64,000 bases of DNA from Brachionus manjavacas (taxonomy: Eukaryota; Rotifera; Eurotatoria; Ploima; Brachionidae): the NCBI GenBank assembly GCA_019054805.1, contig JAHQIY010000019.1, forward strand, positions 774,001 through 838,000, written 5' to 3'. The first letter of the stretch is position 1, and every line of letters begins with the position of its first letter. The position numbers and the translations under genes were made by a program. This document shows, one piece after another, positions 10,161-21,384 of the stretch. The notes below the pieces were generated by a model. It saw nothing but the letters and a program-made list of their open reading frames with translations, had not been told where the DNA came from and did not search any database.

Positions 10161-10325
10161 TTTGACTGTAGCTGGCTAGCCAGCGAGTGTGCTGATAAGG
10201 CATTATATAATAAAATAATTTCGTTTTTGTAAATTAAAAAATTTTTTATAATATTTTTGGTTTAATATTTGTATTTTGAATAAAAAATTATTTTTTATCT
10301 AAATAACAAATATTTATTATTTGAA

Positions 10326-10448
10326 TTAAATTTGGATTGTCTGAATTTATAATATTTTACTATAGCCTTTCTTTCTTTTTTTTTTATTTTATTAATTTTA
10401 TATTTATTTTTATTTTTTTTATTATTTTTTTTATAATTTTTCTTTAAT
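10326..10448 (+). repeat. Right 123-bp direct repeat flanking the Penelope-like element
   Basis: Partner of 8999-9120, same orientation, nearly identical. Confidence 0.8.
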
Positions 10449-13158
10449 TGCATTCTATTATTCATTAAACTGTTTGTTAAGGAATGCTTTAATTATCTAA
10501 AGTAATGAATTAAAAACTCCATCAAAAATGAATTTAATTTTAAAATTGATCATCTGTAACAAAAGCTTATAATAAAATATTGAACTTTAATTATTTAATC
10601 AAGTTTAAAATAGAATTATTGCTGGAAGATTTTGTAATCCTCCGGGGGAACTGGAGTGCAATTTTTTTTAAATTTATAGAGCAAATTTTTAAAACTTAAC
10701 TACAAACATAGAATTTCAAATTTAAATTCAAATTCATAAATAGAATAGCTTAAGAAATGTATTCCAAAAAAATGCAATTAAAAAAACACAAAGCTTTTCT
10801 TTTATTTAAAGTTTTGATATTCGGACATTTTTTATAATTTTAAAATTATTGTTTATTTTTGCTCAGTGCTTGAAATTAAAATTTCGGAATTTCGACTTTT
10901 TTTAAAGCTTTGAAAAAAAACTAAATCTAAGTCAATCTTCAATAAAATAAAGATTAAATTGAATGTTTAATTAAATTTCTTTCAATTAAAATGGGTTTTA
11001 TTAATTCTTTTTTGAAATAAGTTGGCGTAGAATAAAGCCTAAATAGCTAGAGGTGAAAATGAACAGGTGAATTGCATTGAAAAAAGATACTAGAAGCTTA
11101 TTTTTTGGAAATTTTAATTCGATGATCGCAATTTGACAGATAAAAGCCATCTTAAAAGATAAGTCGAAGATACTGTGTAAATAGAGTCATAAAAATATAT
11201 CTTTAAAATCATAAGATACCCGGTAGCATTTTAGCAGGTATCTAAGATATAAATTTAATTTTAATTTTTGGCAATATGCCGCTAGCACTCTAATTAAATA
11301 ATAAAATTCAATTTTTTTTAATTCTTAGCTTCACAGAACTCCAGTTGTTTTTAGTTCTAAATTATTTCTAAATATTTTCTAAATATTTTCAAAATATTTT
11401 CAAAATAATGTTTTTGAAAATCTGGTCTCTAAAATTGCAAGTATAATTTTAGTTTTTAAGTTACGTTGTCCAGATAGAGAAAAATTTTGATTCTTTTAAA
11501 GAATAATAAAGAGATCAAGGCTTAAATGACCAACAAAATTTTAAAATCTTGCTAATTAGGCAAATGATAAAAAAATTATGAAATATTATTCACTAGATTG
11601 AGAAATTGTTACTAAGCTTGGACAAGTTTCTTAAATTTAAAAGTCTAAAAATATTTTTAATAAATTTTTCTTAATTCAGAATTTGTTGGTGCAGTATTTA
11701 ATTTATTAAAATTTAAAAATTGATATGTCATTGTTACAAATATAGATTTAAAAACATTAATAATTTTTCTACCACATTCAAATGGTCAAAATTAAATTTA
11801 AAGTAAAGTAAATTTTTAGAGTATCTAATTATCAAAATGATGCTAAATAAATGCAGAATTTTTTGCAGAATTTGTTTAGTTCAAAAAGGAATCTCTGCAT
11901 TGATCTGGAAATTTTAAATTTGTAGTTCTTAAGTGAAGTTTCTTTCAATAAATGAATTAAAATAAAAAAAAATAAAGGTAATTAATTAACTTAATTATTT
12001 TAAGTAAAGTATTTCCTTTATACTTTTTTTTTCATTTAATCTGAATTTAAAATGAAACAAAAGTTTTTTTTTTAAATCAAGAATTTTTAATTATTTGTAA
12101 TTCTTTATCTTGAATTTATATTTTCATCTTTTAAAGAAGTTTTTTTAATTTAATACTTTACCTATTCATTAACCGCCTACGTTAATAAAAAGTTGTAACT
12201 AATATTCTACTTTTTATTCAATTTTTCTCTTTTGTGTTTTTATTTTTACTTTACTTTTACCTTAAAAATTTTATTTAAAATTCTTAGTTATTATCATGGA
12301 GGCTTTATAATCAATTAACTAATCAAGCAAAATGTTTAGTTCAATTCTAGTTATCGTAGACCCTTGCATATTACTTCTTGATTTAAAGTAAAGGTTGCAT
12401 TCGAAAATTTGTAAAGAAAAATTATTTTAAAAGAAATTTAGCAAAAGAAATTTAACAGAAAAATCAGGTTTAATTAAATAAAATTTTTTTTAAATTAAAA
12501 TTAAATAATTAATTGAAAAAAAAATTAAACCAAAATTTTTTAAGGATCAAGCCTTTCTCGAATGATTGTTTTTTTTAAATAAAATTTTAGATTTTATTTG
12601 TTAAATTTTGATCGGTAATTATTAATAAAAATTTATCTATAAAAAAAATTTATAATGGAAATTTTTTCTATATAATTATATTTGAATTTATCCTTTTTTC
12701 CATTTAAAAATTCCCAAAAGTTATTAGGCTACTGGACAAAGGTTTAAGAAATATTTTTTCATTAGATAAATTCATTGAAAAATTTCACACAAGTTTGAAT
12801 TGTAAAAATTTTTAAAATTTTTTCCAATTTTATTCTTTGTTCCAAAATTACCAATTTTGCTTATTTTTACAAAATTTTCTCTAATTTTTTGTTACATTTG
12901 TCTTTATGTCTTTAGGCCTTTTTCAGATAAATTTCTAAACCCTTGTACAAAATTCAATAAAAAAACTTTTCTTTAATCAAAATCTAGTTAACTTTGACTA
13001 TCACGAGACCCTGACTTGGTTTAAAAAATTCTTAATACCAAGATCAAAAATACTTTTAATTTTTTTAAATATTTTAGTAAATAAATTTAAAAAAAATCTT
13101 ATTTTATTTTCTTTATTTTTATTAATAGACAAAAAATACATTTGTGAAAAAGGTCTAA
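10449..13158. other. AT-rich intergenic DNA
   Basis: No gene or recognisable element is seen in 2.7 kb. The last part is the 5' flank of the ankyrin gene; a pyrimidine-rich TTTATTAATAG at about 13117-13129 could be a 5'UTR or spliced-leader acceptor. Confidence 0.6.
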
Positions 13159-14646
13159 ATGACAAGCACAAGATTTAATGTAAGTCGATTGGAAATCTAT
13201 GAACTGGCGCATTCGGCACCGTCAAACCGACCACTGAAGCCGAAGCCGTCAGCGAACGCCATTCACCAGAGCATTTTGGACGGCCGGCTCCGCCAAGTCA
13301 ACTATTTCATCCAAATGGGAGTGAATGTGAACTCGAAGGACAAGTACCACAGAACTTGTCTTATGCTCGCTTGTCTCAGCGACCACGAGGAATACGGCAT
13401 CCAAGTTGCCAGGCTTTTACTAAAGAACCACGCTGACATAAACATCCAGGACGGCCGAGGACGCACTGCCGTCTTCTTGGCCTGTTCGCAGAACCGCGAA
13501 AAACTCCTCAATCTATTCTTGGACTCACACTCGCCTCTAATTGACTACAGACTCAAGGACAACGATGGCAATGCGCTCATTAACCATGTGGCTGTCAATG
13601 GCTCAGTCTACATACTCAGAAAGCTAGTTGAAAAAATGAACCTAAAAAGGGTCGAAGTCGACCACAGAAACAATCTGGGCTACACAGCTCTTCTTTTGGC
13701 CATCAAAAATGACAAATACCTAAATGCTTACTATTTGATCAAAGACGGACTGGCGTCCACTTACCTAAAAGACAATGAGCATAGCATGAACGCTATAGAG
13801 TGGCTATTTTCCAGAATAAACAGCAACAGGGAAAAGATACTCAACAATGACTTGGAGTCAAATTCTTGTCTCGCTTTTTCAAGGGCCCAGTCATCAAATC
13901 CCAATTACAAGACATGGTACGGCACTCACAATCAGTACTATTTAAATGAACACTGTGCCAATTTCAGCGCTGACCACTCCAAATCGCGCTACATACCCTT
14001 GATACTGAAGAACAAAACTCTGAATTTGGACAACATTCAGCCAGTGAGCATGAGAAACGAATTCTTGAGATTTAGAAGCACCGAAAGTCTGAGTGACAAG
14101 TCCAGTCTTGTATCGTCCGAGTACTCGGAGGATTTGGACGAAAGTTTGAGTGTTAAGGAAATAGTGCAGAAGTTGTACGAGCTGATATTCAAACGCATGT
14201 CACAGAGTGTCAAGCAAAGTCAGGTCCAAGTGGAAAAGTTGGAGACAAACGCAAAGCCTAAAGTTCAGCGTCGTCAAAGTATGACAAGGCAGAGATCGCA
14301 TTCGATTAAGCCAAATGAGTTCAAAATGGAGGAAATAAGGGAAAAAGAGGACAAAAAGCCAGAGGTGCAGCCAGAGGTAAAGCCTGATGCGAATATTTTC
14401 GATCTAGAAGAGCTCAGGTACACGCCAAGACTGATTGCGCTGACTGACAGAAATAATACTAGCAGAAGTTCGAAGGAGATTGTGCAAAGAATGTTCGGTA
14501 TGTACGATTCGACAAGCACAGCGCATGCTGATCAAACAAAACAAGAGTCCAAAATTGGCCTCGACACTGAACTGCCTAGATTGAGCAATAAGGGCCGAAA
14601 GATTCACTCGACCACCACTAGTGCTAATGTAAAATTTTCCAAGTAG
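13159..14646 (+). CDS. Ankyrin-repeat protein of unknown role
   Basis: Single-exon gene of 495 residues with balanced codon use that contrasts with its AT-rich flanks. Residues about 33-215 hold four or five ankyrin repeats, seen in AIHQSILDGRLRQVNYFIQ, then the DKYHRTCLMLACL, DGRGRTAVFLACS and NNLGYTALLLAIK turns with following LLL helices. Such repeats bind proteins. The rest is low in predicted structure and Ser/Lys/Glu-rich, with no catalytic or membrane motif. A short motif occurs twice in the tail: SVKEIVQKLYELIF (about 330) and SSKEIVQRMFGMYD (about 434). The ATG at 13159 follows a splice-acceptor-like TTAATAG by 30 bases. AATAAA lies 95 bases past the stop. I cannot assign an orthologue. 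Confidence 0.85.
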   Translation: MTSTRFNVSRLEIYELAHSAPSNRPLKPKPSANAIHQSILDGRLRQVNYFIQMGVNVNSKDKYHRTCLMLACLSDHEEYGIQVARLLLKNHADINIQDGRGRTAVFLACSQNREKLLNLFLDSHSPLIDYRLKDNDGNALINHVAVNGSVYILRKLVEKMNLKRVEVDHRNNLGYTALLLAIKNDKYLNAYYLIKDGLASTYLKDNEHSMNAIEWLFSRINSNREKILNNDLESNSCLAFSRAQSSNPNYKTWYGTHNQYYLNEHCANFSADHSKSRYIPLILKNKTLNLDNIQPVSMRNEFLRFRSTESLSDKSSLVSSEYSEDLDESLSVKEIVQKLYELIFKRMSQSVKQSQVQVEKLETNAKPKVQRRQSMTRQRSHSIKPNEFKMEEIREKEDKKPEVQPEVKPDANIFDLEELRYTPRLIALTDRNNTSRSSKEIVQRMFGMYDSTSTAHADQTKQESKIGLDTELPRLSNKGRKIHSTTTSANVKFSK

Positions 14647-14741
14647 ACTACCGGTTTTATTAATTTGTAAATTTGAAAAAAAAATTTAAACCCCGGGTTT
14701 TGAAAATTTTTTTTTTGTTCTTTATTCAAACATAACTTTTG

Positions 14742-14747
14742 AATAAA
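14742..14747 (+). terminator. Poly(A) signal of the ankyrin gene
   Basis: AATAAA, 95 bases after the stop codon. Confidence 0.5.
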
Positions 14748-15943
14748 ACAATTTTTTTATTAAATGAAAAAATATTTTTGAAAAATAAAAATATTTTAAA
14801 GTTTAAAATTTAACTAAAATTTCTAGTGTTTTGCTGGTAATATTTTAAAACCCCCAAAAAAAATCAAACTGTGTTGAAATATAATATGATACTTCGGGGT
14901 ATCTAAAAGTCATACAAGCCGACCCGAAAAAAGGCTTGTTCGAGTACGAGTTTCGGTTTTCACCAGTACACGTACCCGCACACGTAATTTTCGGATTTTT
15001 CAAACAGAAAAATTTTAAATTTTAGTAAATACACGATTCTATACGTGTTATAAGGAAAATTTAAAAAATTAGTCCGAATAAAGATAAGATGAACAAAATA
15101 TTTTTTTTTAAATACGATTTTCTTAAGAGGCTGTAAAAATTTTAAATAAAAAATGAATTTCAATTTTTTTAAGTTTAAATTTTCTAGTTTGATTTCAGTC
15201 AAAATAGAAAACTTTAATTGGAACTTTAGCCAAACTTGGAAACTTTTAGCTTTATTGACTACAAAATGCTTGGGTTGAATCAAAAATTAAACAAAATGTG
15301 TAATATCTTTAGGAAGAGATGATTGTTTCTTTCAAAACAGGACATGATTTATCAATGGCAAACGCTTCCTTTTCGTAAGCTTTTTAAATTGATTCCAACA
15401 TTAAATAAGAAGAGAACCATCTTGTGCAATATTCACATCTAAAATTAAATTTTTTAATTGATAAAATTGATTGATTTAAAATTTGAACGACGAATAAAAC
15501 TAACATTAAAATTTTACTCAATTAAAATATTCACCCCCAGTTAAATTAGCTAAAATATTAGTTTAAAAAAGTAACATATCATCTTAAAAAAAGCTAATCT
15601 AAAAAAATAATTATTAAAAGGTAAACTTTTTATTATTTATTCTTTATTATAGAATATGAAGATAAAGGAAAATTCTAGTTCTATTAATATTTAAAAAGTA
15701 TTTTAAAACACTTTTATATCCGATTATTATATTTTCGAATATTTGCCTGATTAACTCGAGTTTGATCAGCTAAGGAACATGGTAATTTCGAAGTTAAAAT
15801 CGCGATTCTTTTCCCCCTTATCTTGGCATTTTAATATGAGAAATTTAAATTATCCATTATTATTTAATATTTTTATTTTGTTTTTTATTTTGAAAAAGCA
15901 AATATTTTTTTTTAATTAATTTTGACAAAAAAGGAAAAAGTTT
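14748..15943. other. AT-rich intergenic DNA
   Basis: Nothing supportable. The frame at 14960-15283 (minus) is low-complexity Phe/Lys/Leu sequence. Confidence 0.6.
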
Positions 15944-15950
15944 AAAATTT

Positions 15951-16290
15951 AGGGGTTGTGAAGTTCGTATTTCAGAAAAACTTGAATAACTTTTTTACTA
16001 AAGGAGATAATTCAGTTCTGTAAAATGTTTAATTATAAGCAAATTTGTTTAATGCAGTAAAATAAGTCTGCAAAATATTATGCAATTTTCTGCATTTTGC
16101 AACCCATTAAAAAGTATTCCAATCAAGCGTGCAATTACATTGCATAGTTTTTGCAGACACATATTTTTGGATTAAGCAAAGTTGCTTAACCATTAAGCAT
16201 TTTACAGAACTAAATTATCTCTTTTAGTAAAAATTTATTCAAGTTTTTCTGAATTAAAACGATCGAATTGAAATGAACTTCACAACCCCT
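15951..16290. mobile_element. Foldback MITE, copy A
   Basis: 340 bases with terminal inverted repeats AGGGGTTGTGAAGTTC...GAACTTCACAACCCCT. The inverted similarity continues inward for about 90 bases (AAACTTGAATAA, AGTTCTGTAAAATG) with one 19-base gap. AAAATTT flanks both ends (15944-15950 and 16291-16297), as expected for a 7-bp target duplication. The middle is rich in TGCA/TGCAGA words. No coding capacity. Related to the copy at 30076-30415. Confidence 0.8.
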
Positions 16291-16756
16291 AAAATTTAAC
16301 AAAAAAGATTTTTTGCTCTATTTTTTTCTTTCTGAAAAAAAATTAAATTCCTATTCTCAACTTTAATTAAACTAAACAAAAATTTTAGTTCTACGAACAT
16401 GCTCAATAACGGGTGAAGGCAAAATTTCATGACTAAGCTTGAGTTGTCAAAACTTCCTCATTCTAAATGCAATTTAGAATCTGGAGACGCAAGTTTCTTG
16501 CAGAAGCTAATTATTATTATTATTTTTATTTAACAATTTCTGATGATATCAATGTGAATTTTTATAAAAATTTTTGCTTTATATTTAAATGTATTTTTTT
16601 ATTTTGTGCAAAATTAATTAAATTAAATTAAAGAATTTGAGAGTCAAAATTGAATTTTTAAAAGAATAAAATGTTTTTATTCAAATAATAAATCAAATTT
16701 AATTAACATTAAATAGTGAAGATATCATCACTACTTTCAAATATTTGGTGAACATT

Positions 16757-17039
16757 AGAGACTGTCAAAATAAGCATTTAAATAATTTTAAGCATGCAAA
16801 ACAAACTTAAAGAACATCTTTTAAATTTTTTTGTTAAAAAAATTTAAATTTAAATTTTCTAATTAAATGAACAGTTTTTTTTAATTTTAAGATTAAAAAT
16901 AGCAATAGCTATTAGTTAAATATTTTTGTTGCATTTTTATAAGCTAATTCTAATCGCAAGTTCAAAAAAAAATAACTTGATAAAAAAATAGGTAGATTTC
17001 CTTAAAATTTCTAAAATAAACTATATTTTGACAGTCTCT
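16757..17039. mobile_element. Small MITE with 16-bp terminal inverted repeats
   Basis: AGAGACTGTCAAAATA starts at 16757 and its exact reverse complement ends at 17039. The flanks GGTGAACATT and GGTAAACAGT agree at 8 of 10 positions, which suggests a 9-10 bp target duplication like that of Mutator-type elements. The interior is AT-rich and non-coding. Confidence 0.65.
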
Positions 17040-18549
17040 GGTAAACAGTATTGAACTTTGTTAGACTAGAAAATTTAAATTTTGGTAATGGTTCGATCTA
17101 GCTTTAATTTGTATTGGAAAGAAGAATTATTAGTAACATTATCTTCAAAGCTCATTAGCTCTACAGTTTCTAATAGCTTCCTTATCCCATTAAATCTCTA
17201 AATTTGAATTTGAATTATTTAATAAAATAAGTTGAAAAACGCAAAATTGAAGTTTATTGTCTCAAATTATAATAATATAAATAATTACATTTGATCTTTA
17301 TGGCAACCAAGCATGATTCCTCAGGAACCTAGCCTATTGTCTGAAAACAAGAGATGATAATATGAATAAATAAAAAAACGCAAAGAAAAATACAAGGATA
17401 AAGAATAAATTAATTATATTTTGCCAAGTAGAGTAAACTATCTACAGTAAAGTACGGTTATAGAATGAGAATTGACAAAAATTAAAAAAATTTTATTTTT
17501 TTTTTTAAAATTATCGGAGATGGATTTTTATTTAACCATTAGACCCGAGATTTCTTTATTTGGTATTTCTTGATTTAAAATCCACTTAATATTCATCAAC
17601 CAGTCTGACTAATGTAACAAAAAGTTCTATGTGATTTTTTTTTCGAATTTCATAATTTACAGTGATGTTTCACTTTTTAATTTTGGAAAAGTTTACGTAA
17701 AAAATATATTTATGAAAATTTACTTTATTATACGTAAATAAAGGTATATTTTCCATTTGGTAAATTAAATCTACTCTAAAAGAATTTGATTTTAGAAAAT
17801 AAAAAAAATTTATTTAATCTTTTTTTTTGGGTATTTATTCAGAAATTTTAACATTTTTATTCTGGTGCCAAACAATTCATTTTGAAAAAAATATAAAAAA
17901 ATTAAAATAAAATTTAATTTAATTTTCTTTCTTGCCAAATTAGCGGTGCAGGATCAAGTGCATTATTCATAAAAATAATTTTTAAATTTTGCCGCAAAAT
18001 CTCAAGCGGAAATTCAAATCTTTGCTTTATTAAAAAATATACTGACAATTTTTTTTAAAGAAATTTAAAAAAAAAATTTTAAATTTTTTACCTGCTAGGC
18101 AAAAGACTCCTAATTTGGTCTGAAAAATAATTTAATAATTAATTATCCATGAATTCAAATTTAGTACTTTAAACTAAAAAATGAATTATATTTAGTTTTA
18201 ATACAATTTTTTAAGATAAAACATTACCTTTGAATGTTTCATTATGTTAGACATGACTAATTTCTAACCAGTAGATAAAATAGTTGATTATTGAATTTAA
18301 TTCATAATTTTTGTTAATTTTTTTTTAATCTAATGAACTATAAAGATTAATTTCCTTATTTTATTTAATATTAAATAACTTATTACCAAAAAAAATTTCG
18401 AGATTATCAAGGAAAATTTTTTAAATTAAATTTATTTAGTATTACCTCACCAAATTAAAAGTAACTTAGCAACATTTCACATAAGTCTTATTTCTTTTTT
18501 TAAAACTCAAGCTAAAATTACTAAAAATTTTTAGTCGATAAGAAAAAAA
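17040..18549. other. AT-rich intergenic DNA
   Basis: No gene or clear repeat is seen. The end is the 5' flank of the EF-hand gene; TTTTTAG at about 18528-18534 is an acceptor-like site 15 bases before its ATG. Confidence 0.55.
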
Positions 18550-19116
18550 ATGCGAAATAAAGAAATTCCACCAAGCTTAAGTGCAGACCAGATTAAATTT
18601 TGGCTGGCAAATACCGACTTGACAGAGGAAGAGTTGGTCAAGTGGTATTCAGAATTTTATGAGTACGCTCACGCAAATTCTGGTTTGGACAAAGATAGTT
18701 TCATCAAATTTTTCAGCAAGCTTCGTCACAAGAAAAAAAATTCGGATGATTTTTTCAAGTTAGCTTTTAATGCTTTTGACAAAGACAATTCCGGACAAGT
18801 TGATTTTGCTGAATTTATTGTGGCTTTCAATATAATCAGTAATGGTGATTTGAAAAAGCGCTTGGAATGGATGTTCGAAGTCTACGACTTGAACAATGAT
18901 AAAACTATAGATAGACAAGAAATTCAGACAATTGTCAGAGCCATTTTAAAAATGAGCAAGAAGAAGTTGGTGGGCGACCAGACCGATGAGACCAAGATAA
19001 ATGAAATTTTCGAAAATTTAGACAATAATGAGAATAACAAAATTACTGAAGATGAATTTGTCGAAAATTGCATGAACAATGTTTTTTTGAGAGAAATCCT
19101 TTCACCGGATATGTAA
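18550..19116 (+). CDS. Neuronal-calcium-sensor-like EF-hand protein
   Basis: A 188-residue calcium-binding protein with the layout of the frequenin/hippocalcin family: an N-terminal helix with EEELVKWYSEF, four EF-hands, and LEWMFEVYDL between hands 2 and 3. Loop 1 is degenerate (about 42-53) and lacks the family's CPxG. Loop 2 (D77-E88, DKDNSGQVDFAE) is canonical. Loop 3 (D113-E124) and loop 4 (D158-E169) keep the acidic ends but have Lys or Asn where the central Gly usually sits. Family members normally start MG and are myristoylated; this one starts MRN, so it should lack the Ca2+-myristoyl membrane switch. Single exon, with an acceptor-like site just before the ATG. A soluble NCS or a calcineurin-B/KChIP relative are alternatives. 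Confidence 0.9.
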   Translation: MRNKEIPPSLSADQIKFWLANTDLTEEELVKWYSEFYEYAHANSGLDKDSFIKFFSKLRHKKKNSDDFFKLAFNAFDKDNSGQVDFAEFIVAFNIISNGDLKKRLEWMFEVYDLNNDKTIDRQEIQTIVRAILKMSKKKLVGDQTDETKINEIFENLDNNENNKITEDEFVENCMNNVFLREILSPDM

Positions 19117-19194
19117 ACTTGACACCTCTGTTATTAGATAGTCAATTGAATTTAACTTTTGTATTAGATTTTAGATATTTTCTTTTATAAAATC

Positions 19195-19200
19195 AATAAA
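19195..19200 (+). terminator. Poly(A) signal of the EF-hand gene
   Basis: AATAAA, 78 bases after the stop codon. Confidence 0.55.
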
Positions 19201-20900
19201 CAAATATTTTTAATTTTTATAAATATAAAAATAAAATAAATGTTAAAGAAATCAAAAAAAATTTTTTAAGAAATTTTAATTAAATTGAAAAATATTTTAT
19301 TTCAAAGAAATTTGTGTAATATTAATTTGGTCATAACAATTTGTGTTAAAAAACAACGATATCATAGATACCATAAAATTTTCATTTTAAATAAAAGTAG
19401 AAAAACTAGTTAGTAAAAAAATATTTGAGATTATTTATAATTTTTGGAGCTATTTATTTTACATTTTAATCAAAATTTAAGAAAAAAATTATTTTTATTC
19501 ATAATACATTAATACATTATATTAGGCTTCAAATTAGTAAAAAATTAAAAATTTTTTTTTAATTTAGATTCTAAAAAGTTTTGTTTAAATACATTTTGAT
19601 GGATTTATGGATTTGAACGAATTTAGTTATCTGAATTTTGATTCTTTAAAAATTTAAATTGTTTTTATTTATGCAAAAAGATTTATTTTCATATTGGTTC
19701 TGTTTTATTTAAATTTTTAATACCTTTTGTGCTTAGTCTTTAGAAATTTTAGATCAGCATAGATAAAAAATCTAACAAAAAGAATATTATATTTGCTTGA
19801 ATAAAATATTTAAAAATCTTTTTAATTTTTTTTAAATTTAAAAATTGTTACAAAACAAAAAGGTCTAAACTAGTGTACTAAGAGCTCAATATTTTTAGCA
19901 GACTCTATATTGTAAGGAAGAAAATATATCTAAGTATTTTATTAAGCGTAAGCTTTTTAGACTGATATTCTTTCATTAATAATAAATAATTTATTGTGGT
20001 TGTACAGTATTTTTTGTGTGGTTGTCAAATACAAAAATAATAATTCACAAGCACAAAAATACTTTGAATTTAAAATAAATATTCAAATTCTAAAATTTTT
20101 AAATATTTTATTCAAATTTTATTTTTTTTAATTTTTCAGTTTTTTTTTCGTTTTTTTTAATTTAAATTCTAGTTAAATTCGAATTTAATTACAAAAATAA
20201 AAAAACACCTTCCTGAATTTGAGTTATTTTATAAAGCCCAAATTTATACTTTTACACGAACAAAAAAATTGTTTTTACTCTCAAAAAGAAATTAATGAAT
20301 GAAAAAATTGTAGAGTTAATTTAGAAACAGAAATAAAGTCAAATTTAGGCTTATTTCTATTTTTGAACTTAACTCCAAGAGCATTTTTGAAAGAAACTAA
20401 AGACAAAAGGTTTTTGAAATCTTAAGTCAAATTACTCAAAAAATGAGCCTTAAAAAAAAATTTCATCTGGGTTTGTCTAAATGGGAATAGAATTGGCAAT
20501 ACCTCATTACGAAATTAAAATTTCATTCTAATAAATTAAAAAATTTAAATGCTGAATTTGAATCGAATTTTAGGAATTTTCTTTTCCAATTTTAAATTTA
20601 TGAAGATAAACAAAACAGCTGGCATAAATACTAAATACCAAACATTTAAACAGGACTTTAAACTCAGATTTTGATATTTGATTTTTTAATTTCAAATACA
20701 ATCAATTTCAAGTAAGATCATATAGATAAATTGCAAAACATTAATTAATTTTATTTTTAAAGTTTAATTTTTTTTAACTCTCCTTTGCTTTTTTCAAAAT
20801 TTTTTATTGAAAAAAAATATTAGTTAATGTAAATTGTAGTAGTTATATCTGCATTATAGATATTTCTATCAGCAGTAATGCTCAAAAGCGTTTAGACTTA
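19201..20900. other. AT-rich intergenic DNA
   Basis: No supported feature in 1.7 kb. Confidence 0.6.
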
Positions 20901-21060
20901 TTAACTGTAAGGCTTTGGCAGACTTTGGCTTTTCACCATTCCAAAGATTTCATTGTCAATGACCGCTTTGAAGCCATTAATTGTTGGCGCATTTATTAAT
21001 GAACTCTAAAAAATTTGTGGAACATAATCTGTTAAGGAGAAACCAATGCTGTAAATTAGA
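20901..21060 (-). mobile_element. LINE C-terminal tail relic
   Basis: On the minus strand, a frame ending with TAA at 20903-20901 reads NAPTINGFKAVIDNEIFGM then PKPYS. This fits the end of CR1/L2-type reverse transcriptases (NAPS-NSFK--LD). A little upstream, in another frame, VPQIF matches the expected W--LP--I position. Only about 100-160 bases remain, so it is a decayed fragment. Confidence 0.55.
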
Positions 21061-21384
21061 AATTAAATTGTATTTTAGTAAATAGTTAATTATTTATGAC
21101 TTAATGACTTCTTTGGCAATAATCGATCATTTATTTATCGAAGAAAATTGTGGTCTAGTTGATTCAATTCAATTTATTGTGGTCAAGGTCAAATAAAATT
21201 CTATTTTTTATGGATCTATTTTTTTTTTATTTATACTTTAATTTTTCCATGAGACTTAAACTCAAGCTTAAATAAATAATAAATAAATAATTGAATTATT
21301 TCGTACATTAGCTATCTTTCCATTACCTTGCCTACTATTGAAGTTAGTGAAACCGGTCTTTAATTTAATTAAGTCCTCTTACTT

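Larger units (their letters stand above)
9121..10325 (+). mobile_element. Degenerate 3' part of a Penelope-like retroelement
   Basis: Penelope-like elements combine a reverse transcriptase with a GIY-YIG endonuclease. Only the end of the protein remains here. It reads through two frameshifts: NRIDKNIGSLFVLNFKIDRN (about 9340), a CNIC...C linker motif (about 9435), GIIYFIKCRKCNIFYIGE (the GIY-YIG core, about 9525-9580), then SEHL...VAIHFNIIGHKK and a final ETDLIP (to 9808). The RT domain proper is gone. The remnant sits between 122-bp direct repeats and is followed by a hammerhead-like motif and a (TAG)n run. It is not functional as read. Confidence 0.8.
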
